Shown here one piece after another: positions 12,285-24,059 of a stretch of DNA of 64,000 nucleotides. The translations under genes were made by a program, and so were the position numbers. Under the pieces are notes generated by a model that saw only the letters and a program-made list of their open reading frames with translations, was not told where the DNA came from and made no database searches. The DNA comes from Monodelphis domestica (lineage: Eukaryota > Chordata > Mammalia > Didelphimorphia > Didelphidae), in assembly GCF_027887165.1 (NCBI RefSeq), contig NC_077228.1, positions 103,690,350 through 103,754,349 on the forward strand, written 5' to 3'. How positions within the stretch are numbered: the first letter of the stretch is position 1; each line of letters starts with the position of its first letter.

Positions 12285-12632
12285 AGTCTTTCACAGTTGA
12301 TCATCATACAATGTTACTGTGAACAATGTTCTCCTGGTTCTACTTATTTCTTTCTGCATCAGTTCACGTAGATCTTTCCAGCTTTTTCTGAAATCATCCT
12401 GCTTATCATTTCTTATAGCACAATAGTATTCCAACACCATCATATGCCACAGTTTGTTCAGCCATTCCCCAACTGATGGAATCCCCTCAATTTCCAATTC
12501 TTTGCTACCACAAAAAGTGTAGCCATAAATATTTTGTACAAGTAGGTCCTTTCCCCTTCTTTATGATCTGGTTGGGATACAGACATAGTAGTAGCATTAC
12601 AAGATCAAAAGGTATGCACAGTTTTATAGCCC
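12285..12632 (-). mobile_element. L1 ORF2 end, inverted segment
   Basis: Minus-strand L1 ORF2 C-terminus and adjacent 3'UTR. It is directly followed by the next-downstream part of the element in plus orientation at 12633, the signature of twin priming. Confidence 0.7.
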
Positions 12633-13330
12633 TCAATTCTGAAGGACTTAAGACAAAAAATGCTATCTACCTCCAGAGAAAGAACTATTGGATTCAGAAT
12701 GCAGATCAAAGCTTACTATTTTTCACATTTGTTTATTTATGTTTTTATTTTTAAATGTGCATTCTCTTATAACATTGACCAATATGGAAGTATGTTTTCT
12801 ATGATAATATATGTATAACTGTAAAAATGGAGACGAACCCTGGACTCCAAACCCCAGAAGTCCTTGCTCTGGCTCCCAGAATGCTTTGTAATCTCACTGA
12901 GATCCTCACCCAGGTGGGATCAAAAGTTCTATTTAACTGGTTGTAAAAGCCTACTGGCTCTCTTCCTGTTTCCTCTTGCAAGCAGACACATCTCATGATG
13001 TAGGTGAGGTTGAATGGGCCTCTCGGCCCACCTAGGCACTTCTTACTTGTATTTTCTTAAGTCCTTAATCTTAAATAAAACTCTAAAAATATAATACTTC
13101 TTGCAGAGAAACTAACTTCTACCTTGCCTCAGTTTCCCCTAAAATTTTAATCTAAACATAACTCGGGTAAAATTGTTTGCTTGCCATCTCCGAGGTGGGG
13201 AGGAAAACAATTCAGATCTTATAATTTCAGAAAAGGTATGTTGAAAATTGTTATTACATGTAACTTGGAAAATAAGGTATCTTTTTTAAAAGGAAGAAAT
13301 GACATAGACTATATTAGCTTCATAAAGAAG
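12633..13330 (+). mobile_element. L1 3' end, plus half of a twin-primed insertion
   Basis: Starts at the point in the element where the inverted half stops (aattctgaaggactt). It is interrupted by the solo LTR 12820-13158, then continues with ttgcttgccatctc and ttacatgtaactt. Confidence 0.7.
12820..13158 (+). mobile_element. Solo LTR, short ERV family (copy 1)
   Basis: TGTAAAAATGG...AAACA, flanked by TAAC (12816-12819 and 13159-13162). It shares long stretches with 40709-41003, including agaagtccttgctct, ctatttaactgg and ctctaaaaatataatact after an aataaa signal. It inserted into an L1 3' end that resumes after it. Confidence 0.75.
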
Positions 13331-13429
13331 TTTAACTAATGCTAAGTTAATTGCTATAACAAGGAGACCAGAAGACCCCACAGAATAACTGTCAGCAAAT
13401 GTTTTGACTTATTTGGCAAAATGGAGAGA

Positions 13430-13612
13430 GATGCTAAATAATCACCCTAGTGCAAATATTAACAATATGGAAATAGGTCTTGATCAATGACACATGTAAA
13501 ACCCAGTGGAATTGTGTGTTGGCTATGGGGGGAGAGGGGGAGGGAAAGAACCCGAATCACGTAACCATGGAAAAAATTTGAAATGAATTAATTAAATAAA
13601 TGAACTTAATTT
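13430..13612 (+). mobile_element. L1 3'UTR fragment
   Basis: Carries ctagtgcaaatattaacaa, caatgacacatgtaaaac and a run of A/T-rich tail, as in the 49.8-kb copy. Confidence 0.65.
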
Positions 13613-13639
13613 AAAAATGGAAAGAGACAGTAGCCAAAG

Positions 13640-14214
13640 GCAGCACCAGTCTGAAATATAAACTTGTTTGTAAAATTTCACAGAGAAAAGTAATGCATAA
13701 TTATGAATAATATAACCTCATAAAGCTGAGCTAAGCTTTGGAGGGTAGAATCCCTTTAAAGGCACCCAAAGAGAGACTCACTTCAACAAAGTCAACCTGA
13801 GGTCATTTTAGGGATGAAGTTGAAAAGAGGGCAATGGCTGAAAGAAAAATGGAAAATATCTGCAAAGATTTTTTTTTTAATAACTCCTTTCACCATAGGG
13901 AGGAAAGTGGAGTTTTCTTGAATGCTTGAACTTTAATATCACAGTCTTGGATATGATTATCTACAGAGAAAAAAGGCATTAACTAGAACCAAATGGGGTA
14001 ATCAGCCAGACTAGATGGAGTGCACATAAAGAAAGAAGATCTTTGCTGGAAGAGACACTCCTGTGAGAGTGCTGGAGACTCAGGTCACAAGGCATCTGAA
14101 AAAGGTGGAGATACCAAAGGTGGAAAGAAGATGTTGGACTTCATTAATACCCCCCCCCCTCCAAATGGACAAAAAGAGCATCAACAACCACTGACCCAAT
14201 CAAAAACAATAACA
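13640..14214. other. No gene recognised
   Basis: A-rich intergenic sequence with a C-run at 14149-14160. No supported feature. Confidence 0.55.
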
Positions 14215-14390
14215 ATTAAGAGCTAGCATTTATACACCTACTCTGTACCTGGCATGGTGATCGGCTCTTTACAAATATTGTCTCTTTTGATCTGCCCACC
14301 AACACTGTGATGTAGGTACTGTTATTATCCCCATTTTATAGCTGAAGGAACTCAGGTAAACAGAGGCTAAGCAACTTACCCAAGATTGTT
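14215..14390 (-). mobile_element. MIR-type SINE, antisense
   Basis: tctgtacctggcatggtgat, tatccccattttatagctga, taagcaacttacccaag. Confidence 0.6.
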
Positions 14391-15164
14391 CCATCTATAT
14401 ACATGTGAAAATTCAAAATATCTATAAATACACATATTCCACAACAAATTACATCTTTAGCATCACACAATTGATAGAAAAATTTAGAAAATGAGCTCCC
14501 ATTGTGCTTATAGTTTCTTAATTTCATTTTAAAAATTGATTCACTAGAGTGAAATCTCACCTTAAAGACTCTCTTCCCATCAAGACATTAAAATTATTCA
14601 AGATTCTCTGAAATATATAATAGTCAACTAATCTATAAGCATATATTAAACACCTACCATGTCATAAACGTCCTGTTAGGCATTGGGTGAAGGGAGAGAA
14701 GGGAACAAATATTTATTAAGTATCTACTATGTGTCAGTCACTGTGCTAAATGAATTACAAATATTATCTCCTTCAAGATAAGAGGATACAGAAGCCCAAA
14801 ACAAATTAAATAATCCTTACTATTGAGGAGATTACTTTTTATTGGGGAAGATACAATGTACACAAAGAAGATTATAAAGAGTAGATATGGGCATAATTAA
14901 GAAGGTAATTAAGCAGGGAGGATATTAGCAGTTGGAAAGATATGAAAAGGAGACCATGGTGTCTGAGCCAAAGGAAATGAGAGATTATACGAAGCAGATA
15001 TGACAAAGGAGTATATTCCATCATAAGATACAGCCAGCAAAAAGGTATAGTAATAGAAAGCAGACTGTCATATTAGAGAAACAGAAAAAAGGTGAGTTCT
15101 AAATGTGTACTAGAGCCAAATGAACAGGCTCCCAAGAGCTGTTTGTTAAATTTTATTTTAGTTT

Positions 15165-15367
15165 AGTTTTCTTAAAACCCTTATCTTCTGGTTTAGAATT
15201 GTATTGTAAGTTCCAATTCCAAGGCAGAAGAGCAGTAAGGACTAGACATTTGGAGTGAAGTGACTTACCCAGGGTCACACAACTAGGAAGTATCTGATGT
15301 CACATTTGAACCCAGCACCTCCTAACTTCAAGCCTTGATCTGTCAACTGAGCCATCTACCTGCCTTG
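15165..15367 (-). mobile_element. CORE-SINE
   Basis: Antisense: aaaacccttatcttctgg to gagccatctacctgcc. Confidence 0.8.
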
Positions 15368-15435
15368 GTTGTTAAATTTTATATGTGAACATTTACATCT
15401 CAGCAAGCCCTGATTTATAGCATTTACCAATTTTC

Positions 15436-15562
15436 TTTTTAAACCTTTACTTTCCATTTTAGAATCAATGCTGTGTAGGGTTCTAAGGCAGAAGAGTGGT
15501 AAGGGCTAGGCAATGGGGGTTAAGTGACTTGCCCAGGAACACACAGCTAGGAAATGTCTGAC
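15436..15562 (-). mobile_element. CORE-SINE, truncated
   Basis: Antisense half copy, aaacctttactttccatttt to acacagctaggaaatgtctg. The head is missing. Confidence 0.8.
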
Positions 15563-15569
15563 ATTTACC

Positions 15570-17220
15570 AATTGTCAAGGTATTAATGCTCACCCTGAAA
15601 ATTTAACAATAGGCTCCCAAGCAGTTCAAGCTGGTTTTGGCACACCTCTGCCAGCATCTTTGGGCTAAATGGGACCCCAGTCCTGGCCAATCGTCCCCTT
15701 CACTCCAAGCTACAATGTCCCCTAATTTTTCAAAGGCAATCTTGGATCTCTTCTGTTAGTAAAGGCCATGTAAGGAAAGAGCTGTCTTTGTAAACTCTGA
15801 CAGTAAACTAGGGTTCTGTTGGATTATCCTGATTTTGAGGTGATAGGAACACCGTACAGGTTACCTTTCTCTGTTTTCTCTTGATTGGACACAGAGGGGC
15901 TTATACTTAGCTTATTGGTTATCTAGTAACCCAGGCAGAGCACCATCTAGCCACCATTCAAGCAAGAGACTTCTTGACTGGCTGAAACAAATACTAATAT
16001 GATGGCTTGGGTAAAGGAGCTACATGCAGAGCACCCATGTGGGAAAATCCCCAAACTGGTTTGGTGTGTTCTGGGAGTGAAGAAGCCATTTGGGGGCCAT
16101 TAGAGAGCCAGAGGTCCTAGCCTAAATAACACATACTTACAGAAAGCATCTTGAAAGTCTTAAGGCACAATATAAATGTTAGCCATTATTATTACTAAAG
16201 AAGATCATGGAGACCAAGTGTAACCTGGAGAATCATAAATTTATCAGGCCACCTACAGATAACAAAACTAAAGTCTTGAAAGCAAGTGACTTGCCCATGG
16301 TCACCCAGATAGCAAGTGGTGGAGAAAGAGGAAGTAGTAATGTAGAGATCAGTAGGGAAGTTGAGAAAAAGATGGGAGGTGAGTCACAGGGCCTAATGCA
16401 GTCCTCCCTCCCCCACCCCCAAGTTCTAAGAGAAGTTGGAGCTCCTAAAGAAGGATGTGAGGATCAGCCAGGCCTAGATCCTTCCCAAGTCTCTCCCACC
16501 CCCATATTTTTAACACTATCATTTACACTCTCCTCCACACACCCCCAGGCCTTTTCTTCTTTCTTCTCTCCACTCACCTAGATTGACCCAGCCTTCAAAG
16601 CCAACTCCAGTCCCACCTTCCCCATGACTCACATTGATCTCCCTGATCTCAGACCTTTCTTTAACCTCATTTTGGTACCTAAAGCCAGTATCATTCAGCT
16701 CAGCGATTCATTAGCCTCTGTTCTAAGTAGGTTGGGTCTGGTCTCCACAACTGGATTGTAAACTCTTTGAGGGTAAGAGCTGGGACTAAGACACCAGTTC
16801 TGGATAAAGCTCCACCTTTTAGGTCTTTCCTACTCCTTTTTAATCTTAGTCCTTTACCTTGTTTGTATGTGATTACTTTGCAGATTTTTCCACCAATAAA
16901 CTGAGAGCTGCTTGAGAGCAGGGACTTTTTTGTCCTTCTTGAAGCACTTAGTAGGCACTTAAAAATCTCTTTCTTGACTTGATTTGCCTTAGACTTGTTT
17001 GCATCCCACATGCATTTAGTGCCATGGTTGATTTACTCACCAGTGGCATTGACAGCAACCCCAATGTGACAATGAATCTTGTAGTCAGGTGTTCATTCCC
17101 TCCCCCTCCATGGAACTGAGGAACATTGTTTCTGCTTGGCCACCAAAGACAGTTATTCCTCCTCCCTCTCCCCTCCTGCCTCCTCTTCCTCCTCCTCTTC
17201 TTCTTCCTTCTTTTCTTCTT
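15570..17220. other. Mostly single-copy, no gene recognised
   Basis: Apart from a MIR-like piece (about 16205-16320) and an L2-like tail (about 16890-16985), nothing identifiable. 17150-17220 is CCT-rich. Confidence 0.5.
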
Positions 17221-17221
17221 A

Positions 17222-17400
17222 TTTTAAACCCTTACCTTCTGTCTTAGAATCAATACTGTGTATTTATTTCAAAACAAAAGAGCAGTAAGGGCTAGGCAAT
17301 GGGGGTTAAGTGACTTGCCCAGGGTCACCCAGCTAGGAAGTGGCTGAGGTCAGATTTGAATCTAGGACCTCCCATCCACTTAACCATGTAGCTGCCCCCA
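17222..17400 (-). mobile_element. CORE-SINE
   Basis: Antisense: ttttaaacccttaccttctg to ccatgtagctgccccc. It lies after a CTT/CCT-rich tract. Confidence 0.85.
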
Positions 17401-17682
17401 CAATAATTCTTTCTAAAAAATCAATTTTACAAACTCCATGAAAACTATCCTACCTACCTAATGTTTGTTCTCCCAGAATTACTAACAGGGACTTTGTCAC
17501 TCTCCTTTCTTCCCTCATGCAGTTTGTCAAAAATAAATAAATAACTTATTAAGCTCAGACTTTGTATCAGCAACTATGCTAAAGACTAAGAATATGAATA
17601 CAAAAATTATACAATCCCTACCCTAAAGGAGCTTTATTAGAAGGAATATATCAGAGAGAACCAGAAAAACATTATTGAGTTA

Positions 17683-17886
17683 AAGGGCAACTAGGTGGTT
17701 CAGTGAATAGAAAGCCAAGCCTAAAGATGAGAGATCCTGGGTTCAAATATAGACTCAGTCACTTCCCAGCTGGGTGACCTTGGGCAAGTCACTTAACCCC
17801 CATTGCCCAGCCCTTACCACTCTTCTGCCCTTGAACCAATACACAGTATTGATTCTAAGGCAGAAGGTAAGGGGTTAAAAAAAATT
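17683..17886 (+). mobile_element. CORE-SINE
   Basis: Sense: gggcaactaggtggttcagt to ctaaggcagaaggtaagg, then A-run. Confidence 0.9.
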
Positions 17887-17919
17887 CCAGGTTGGGGTGG
17901 GGGTAGGTTCATTAGCATT

Positions 17920-18180
17920 GCTATCAAGAAGTAATAATAATTGACATTTACATATATAGCATTTCATTGTTCATTGGATGCTTTACATACCTCACTTGAG
18001 CCCCACAACAGCCCTTTCTGGCAAATATTACAGGCATTTTAATCCCATGTTACACGGGAGAAAACTAAGAGGAGGAGCAATGAAATGATTTGCCTACATT
18101 CAGAGATAGTGAATGACAGAGGCAAGAGGTGAGCCCACGTTTTCCTCAGTCTAAGCCAACTGCTCTAACCACTATACTAT
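17920..18180 (-). mobile_element. MIR-type SINE, antisense
   Basis: ttgacatttacatatatagc, ttaatcccatgttacacggg, gcaatgaaatgatttgccta. Confidence 0.6.
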
Positions 18181-18815
18181 GCTATTTCTCAACTGCTGTC
18201 CTAGGCTCAAACCCTTTCTCCATTCTTTTTTCCCATTCTCTCATCATATTCAGCTCAGCACTTGTCTGCAGTTGCCTGATGCCTCCATCCAGCTCTCTTT
18301 TAGCCCTCATTCTATCATCAACAAATTTCCTTGCATCCTTAGCTGTCTTCTTGGATGTTCCTTCCACTCCCTTGAATCAAAGGAGGCCTGGTTGTTCCTT
18401 GATGATAACCACATCCCTTGAAATCCTCTTCTAGTAGAAGTAGCTCCTTCTCCTGACTCACAGGGATCGGAGGGAGGGGTGGCCACCCTCCTTGTTCCCT
18501 GTTGCAGTTTCCATCATCACTTGGCAACCACACCTTCTCTGAAGTTCCTGCCATCCATCAGCTCATGCCATTTCCTCTTCCTGCCCTGGACATTCTAAGC
18601 CTCTAGGACACTCCCGCTTTCCTAGATGACTTTTACACTGGGCTCCCTTTTTCTCTTAACTTTATCCTCCAGCGCCTGACCTTGAAATTGAACATTTATC
18701 TTGATCACTGTAGCTTCCAATTTCTTTGTTCTCTTCCATTCCAATTTCTGACATTCCTCTTCAGCTACTCTCCTGAGATTACTCAAAATGGCTCAAATTC
18801 TGAGCACATGAACCC

Positions 18816-19027
18816 TGGGGGCAGCTAGGTATCTCACTGGAGAGCCAGGCCTAGAGACCAGGAGATCCTGGGTTCAAATTTGGCTTCAGACACTTCCTAG
18901 CTGAGTGACCCTGGGCAAGTCACTTGCTGCCCATTGCCTAGCCCTTACTGTTCTTCTCTTGGGAACTAATACACAGTATGGAGTTTAAGAGGGTAGATGG
19001 GTAGATAAGATTTTAAAAATAAATAAA
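18816..19027 (+). mobile_element. CORE-SINE
   Basis: Sense: tgggggcagctaggtatctc, gtcacttgctgcccattgcc, A-rich tail. Confidence 0.85.
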
Positions 19028-19155
19028 GAGCTTTTATTCCATCAGAGGACATAATACATATTCATATAAGTGGTTACAAAATGTATACAATATAAATACA
19101 AGGTAATTTGGAGGCTTAAGGCACTAGCCTGGATAGGAGATTAAAAAAGACCTTG

Positions 19156-19413
19156 AGGAGCAGCTAGATGGTTCAGTGGTTAGAGAAATAAACCTGGAGC
19201 TGTGAAGTCTTGGGTTCAAATGTGACCTCAAGACATTTCCTAGCTGTGTGACCCTGGACAAGTCACTCAACTCTGTTGCCTAAATTTCCTCATCTGTAAA
19301 ATGAACTAGAGAAGGTAATGGCACATCACACCAGTATTTTTGCAAAGAAAATCCCAAATGAGATCACAAAGAGTTGGACACAACTGAAAACAACTCAACA
19401 ACAATGCCCTATA
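19156..19413 (+). mobile_element. Longer CORE-SINE (acaacaac-tailed type)
   Basis: Sense: gagcagctagatggttcag, cctcatctgtaaaatgaac, caaagagttggacacaact, caactcaacaacaa. Confidence 0.85.
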
Positions 19414-19414
19414 A

Positions 19415-19723
19415 CTGTGGTGGCAAACCTATGGCACGAATGCCAAAAGGGGCATGAAGAGCCCTCTTTGTGGGCACACCTCTAGTCACCTGCCAGAGTT
19501 CATTACTAGAAAGCCAGAAGGACTCAGGGAGGAGCTGTTCCCCTCTCCTTCTCTGCACTTGCTGAGGACATTCCTGCCTTTACTCACCCCTCTGCCCAGA
19601 AGCCCAATGAAAGCACTTTTTCCCTCCCCTGTAAGGGGTGGTAGGGTGGCAGGGTGTGGTACTCAGTCTGGGGGAGGGGAGGTGGCCATGGCACTCCATC
19701 TCTAAAAGGTTTGCCATCACTAT
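19415..19723. mobile_element. TIR-type non-autonomous DNA transposon
   Basis: About 308 bp with inverted termini: tggtggcaaacctatgg at the left and aaaggtttgccatcac at the right. The internal sequence echoes tggcac...gtgccat. hAT-like by its length and terminal style. The 8-bp duplication is not clean. Confidence 0.5.
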
Positions 19724-19729
19724 CCTAGA

Positions 19730-19995
19730 AGGTGGTACCTGAGTTGAGCTTTGAAGGGAGCCAAGGAGTCTAAGGTGGGTGGGAACAAGTTCATCCATTC
19801 TAGGCATGGGGGTCATATTATGCACAAGGAAGCACAAGGAGGTCAATTTGGCAGGAAGGACCATAGGGTATATGAAGGGAATAAAATATGATGAGCCCGG
19901 AAAGATAGGTTGCAGGCAGGTTGTCAAGGGCTTTACAAACCAAACAGATTCTAAAGATATTGGCAAGAACTGGAATTTGTAAAGCAGAGGAGTGC
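19730..19995 (+). mobile_element. Unclassified old interspersed repeat, 3' part
   Basis: gaggtggtacctgagttgag-like start, tcattctaggcatggggg, gggctttacaaaccaaacag. Same family as 55110-55560. Confidence 0.4.
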
Positions 19996-20003
19996 ATGGT
20001 CAG

Positions 20004-20185
20004 TGCTAGGTGGCTCAGTGATGGAGAGCCAGGCCTACAGGTGGGAGGTTTGGGGTTCAGATGTGACCTCATATACTTTCTAGCTGTGTGACTCTGGGCA
20101 AGTCATTTCATCCCAATTGCCTAGCCCTTACCTCTTTTCTGACTTGGAACAAAGACTTAGTATTAATTCTAAGATAGAAGGTAAT
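20004..20185 (+). mobile_element. CORE-SINE
   Basis: Sense: gtgctaggtggctcagtg to ctaagatagaaggtaatgg. Confidence 0.8.
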
Positions 20186-20262
20186 GGCACCACTATCTTC
20201 CCAATCATACAGGTTTCAAAACCTTGAATCTATATTTGATTCCCTCACCCTTAATATAAAGT

Positions 20263-20453
20263 TGCTAAGTGGCATAGTGGATAGAGCACCAGACCTGAAG
20301 TCCCGAAGATTCATCATTGAGTCTTCAAATGTGGCCTCATTTATGAGCTGTGTGACCCTTGCCAAATCACTTCACCTGTTTGCCTCAGTCTCCTCATCTG
20401 TAAAATGGACTGAAGAAGGAAATGGCAAACCAGTCAGGTGTCCTTGCCAAACA
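20263..20453 (+). mobile_element. Longer CORE-SINE type, 3'-truncated
   Basis: Sense: ctaagtggcatagtggatag, ctcatctgtaaaatggact, gaaatggcaaaccagtcagg. Confidence 0.75.
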
Positions 20454-20587
20454 ACACCCTTAATATCCAATTAGTTGTTACCTCAGCAATATCTCTAGCA
20501 TGGGCTTCATTTCATTCCTACCATCACCAAACAAATTCAGTTCCCAAGTACTATAGGTTGGATTATTACAAGAAGGAAATTGAGGGG

Positions 20588-20800
20588 GTGGTTGGGTGGC
20601 ACAATGGATAGAGAACTAGGCCTAGAGACGGGAGGTCCTAGGTTCAAATCTGGCCTCATTCATTTCCTCACCAAGTTACCCTAGGCAAGTCTCTTAGCCC
20701 CCATTGCCTGATCCATACCTCTCTTCTGGCTTGGAACCAATCCACAGTATTGATTTTAAGATGGAAGGTAAGGGTTTAAAAAATAAAGAAATAATAAAAA
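20588..20800 (+). mobile_element. CORE-SINE
   Basis: Sense: gtggttgggtggcacaatgg to aagatggaaggtaagggttt, A-rich tail. Confidence 0.85.
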
Positions 20801-20819
20801 TAAACAAAAATTAAAAAAG

Positions 20820-21125
20820 GAAATTTATTCTCAGTTCTTCTATATCCCCACCCCAATCCTGAAGCATACTACTTCCTAAAGGACAGTTCGAATCATGTCT
20901 CTTTCCTGCTTAAACATGTTTCATAGCTTCCTATTGCCTACCAGATAGAATTCCAAACCCCAGCCTGCAAAATCTGCCCCAATCTGCATCTGCCCTGCCT
21001 TATTCCCTACTATCTCCCTAGAGTAGCCTAAACTCCAGGTAAATGGAGCTCTACTTACTGCTAACATGTTTCCTGTGTCTCTTTGCCTTTGATCATGTAG
21101 TTCTCTCCCCACAGTATACACTTTC
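20820..21125 (+). mobile_element. L2 LINE fragment
   Basis: Contains tcatagcttcctattgcctacc and the following amino-acid-coding region of L2, strongly diverged. Confidence 0.5.
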
Positions 21126-21707
21126 TTCAGAATTTGGAGTAAAAAATATCAACATTCAAACCTGTTTGGGTCTCAGTTTCCTCATCTGTAAAATAAGCAG
21201 GTCAGGCTAGATATCTTCCAAGGCTCCTTTCAGCTCTGAATCTAACATCTCCCAGCCTGATCTGAGCCTCCATGATCCTGTCTGTAAAGTGCTTTGCAAA
21301 GTTTAAAGTACAACCTAACTGCCAATTATTGTGCCCTCTTTTGTTGATGTCTTATGTAAAGATGAAGAAGTAGTCCCTGCCTTCAAGGAGCTTTCATTCT
21401 GTTGGGGGGCTACACCATGTGTACAAGGAAAGATAATGCATCTACCTTGTGAACTGCCATGTGGCCTAATGGATTCAGAGCTGGCCTCACCATCAGAGAC
21501 CTGGGTTCCAGGCTCTGACACGCCTTCTTATAGTGTAACCCTGGGCAATATACCTGTCACTACCTCCTACAACAACTCTGGAGACTTAACTATTAGAATT
21601 TGCAGAGCAGGTGCTAATCCTATTGTAGAGAAAGTTCTTCCCTAGGAAGGCAAAATCCCAAGGCTGGTATAAACACAGTACACCTTGTACCTCTGGTGGC
21701 AGTAAGA

Positions 21708-21945
21708 GGGCACAGTAGAGAAGAGCACTGGACCTGGTATCATGAAGACATGAGTTCAAATCCAACCCGATACTTACTAGCAATGTGACCCTAGGCAAGT
21801 CATTTAACTTCTGCTTGTCTCAGATTCTTTAGCTATAAAATGGGGAAATAATATCACCTCCCTCCTAGGCTTGAAGTGAGGATTAAATGATGATGTGTAA
21901 AAAGCTTTGTAAATCTTAAATAAAGCACAACAGAAATGCCAGTTT
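21708..21945 (+). mobile_element. MIR/THER1-type SINE
   Basis: Sense: gagggcacagtagagaagag, caatgtgaccctaggcaagt, agctataaaatggggaaat, aatcttaaataaagcac. Confidence 0.7.
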
Positions 21946-21949
21946 CACA

Positions 21950-23280
21950 ATTATTTGTATTCTGGTCTTATCTCTCCTAGTTGAATGGAATCAGGAATAG
22001 TCCTTTCCCAAGATTTGGATATTCATGCAATAGCACCTTCCCAGTTCTGGGTAGGGACTCAGTATTTCTTTAATTGAATAGGAAGTGAGCTTCACCTTCC
22101 TTAACACCCTGCCTTCCCCCTCTAACCCCAGTGTGAGCCATCACTCCTCCCTCAATGGCCTCCACACCCAATTTCCCCACCCCCAGCCCTTTAGGCTGCA
22201 GAGTCCATGGGGTTCTTAGTAGCTCACCAGGGACTTATTCTGTCCCAGTTTACCCAAAGATGACTCATGTGCCTGGCCACAGGGAGAGACTGCAGCTCCT
22301 CCTTCCCAGCAACATAGTGTTTTCAGAGCCAAATGAGCAAAGTTTTTCCATCTCGTGGATATTCCGTGGCATAGCCAAGGCCCAATTTCTGCCTCCCCTT
22401 CCCCACCCCACTACCACACACAGAGTTCCCAGCCCCATTTTCTGGTTAATCCAAGGGATCCTAAAAGTTGAGGAGTTTGTTCTTGCTTAGGAATACAGCA
22501 ACATTTGGGAGCCATTAAAATAGCCCTAACAGTAGAAGAAAGAGCTTTCTCTCCCAGATCAGCATCTTGTGGCCCCAAAGGCATTCGATGACTGGGAAAC
22601 TGAGAGTGCTAGGCCCTGCTGTGGCTATGTGACCTTTGATAAAATGCATTCTTTCTCCCAGACTTCTGGAAAATGGGGGCTCTTATCCATGAGTGGGAGA
22701 GTGGCACAGTTCTCTGGAGGCTATAGATGGCAGGGCATGGAGAATTCCTGGCCAAGGGGAAAATCAGATGACGGAGGGGAAGGAATGGGATCCAAACCTT
22801 AGACACAGAAGTGGAAGTCAGTTCTAGCCACCTCCAGCTACTCTACTCCTATTTCCCAAAGATAATGGCCATAGTGGAATTATGTGGAACTCCTCTCCTT
22901 CCTAATCCAAAGGGCTATTCCTTCAAGCCCATGTTTATAGAGACCTTTTTGGAACACTATTCCCTACTGGTAATGGTCATGATTGGCCTCCCTCTCAATT
23001 TCTCCCCCTTAAATTCAGAGTGAGGGAGAAGTTCCCAACCTGGTGTATGTGACAGACTTCATAAAGTCCCAAGTTGAAACCTATTTCGTGGCTTTGGGTT
23101 AGATCTTAAGGAACAGGAATTTTCTGCACAAAGGTTCTGTTAAATGTTGACTACTACCTAGGAAGGAAAGGGGTCCACTCTCCTTTTTTAAAAAAGTTAA
23201 ATTAGTTACAACTTGAAGAGAGCCCAGTGGGCAGTGGGGAATGGGATAGAGAACAGTCCAGTTTTGTGTGTGTGCATGTT
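21950..23280. other. Single-copy, repeat-poor
   Basis: 1.3 kb without SINEs. No reading frame with recognisable similarity was found. Confidence 0.5.
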
Positions 23281-23284
23281 TTTT

Positions 23285-23425
23285 TAAAACCCTCACCTTC
23301 CATCTTAGCATCAATACTGGGTATTGGTTCCAAGACAGAAGAGCGGCAAGGGCTAGGCAATGGGGGTTAAGTGACTTGCCCAGGGTAACACAGCTAGGAA
23401 GTATCTGAGGCCAGATTTGAAACAG
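23285..23425 (-). mobile_element. CORE-SINE, truncated
   Basis: Antisense: aaaccctcaccttccatctt to gaggccagatttgaaac. Head missing. Confidence 0.8.
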
Positions 23426-24059
23426 TTAAGTTTTGAAGGAAAGAAGAGAGCACATGCTGGGGGTGCAGATAGTGGAAACTCTTAAAGAAGCCAGTGGGCA
23501 TCTAATATCATTTCCTTGAGTTCAAGGATTATCTCACTTTGGTCTTTGAATCCCAAAGGCTTAGCATAATCTCATTTAATAAATATGTATTGATAGACTG
23601 ATAGGTTGATGAGGGTCTTAATTGCCTGAAGGCTAGAGGGAGGGGGCCCAAAATTACTTTAGGGTATGTTCCAGAAGCAATGAGTCCTTGGCCACCCAGT
23701 CTCACTGTTCTGCCCAGGACACTCCAGATGAGACTGGGATTGACCAATCTTTTGTGTTTCACTGGGGGGGGGGGGGGAAGGTGAAGGAGGGGAAGTTGGG
23801 GACAGAGAAGAGATGTAGAAGGGAGCTGGTATCTAATATACAGGGGCCTATACTTGGCAACTGATTCCTACATGGTCGAGGGCATCTTTTTCTCTTTGAC
23901 CTTAGTGCATAAATCACAGTGGCCAGAGGGGTAAAGGAAGTAATAGTTTTCCCATCCTGTGCCTGTTCCCTAGATTCCACTAGACCACAAATGAGTCCCA
24001 GGGTAGAATATAAAGGGGGGAAGGGAAGTCAGATAACCTCCATCCAGGAAGCTGAGCAA

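Noticed and set aside
1-24000. Search for TNNI1 exons
   Set aside because: None of the recognisable troponin I stretches (for example the inhibitory region) was seen. The gene is presumed to lie left of the window.
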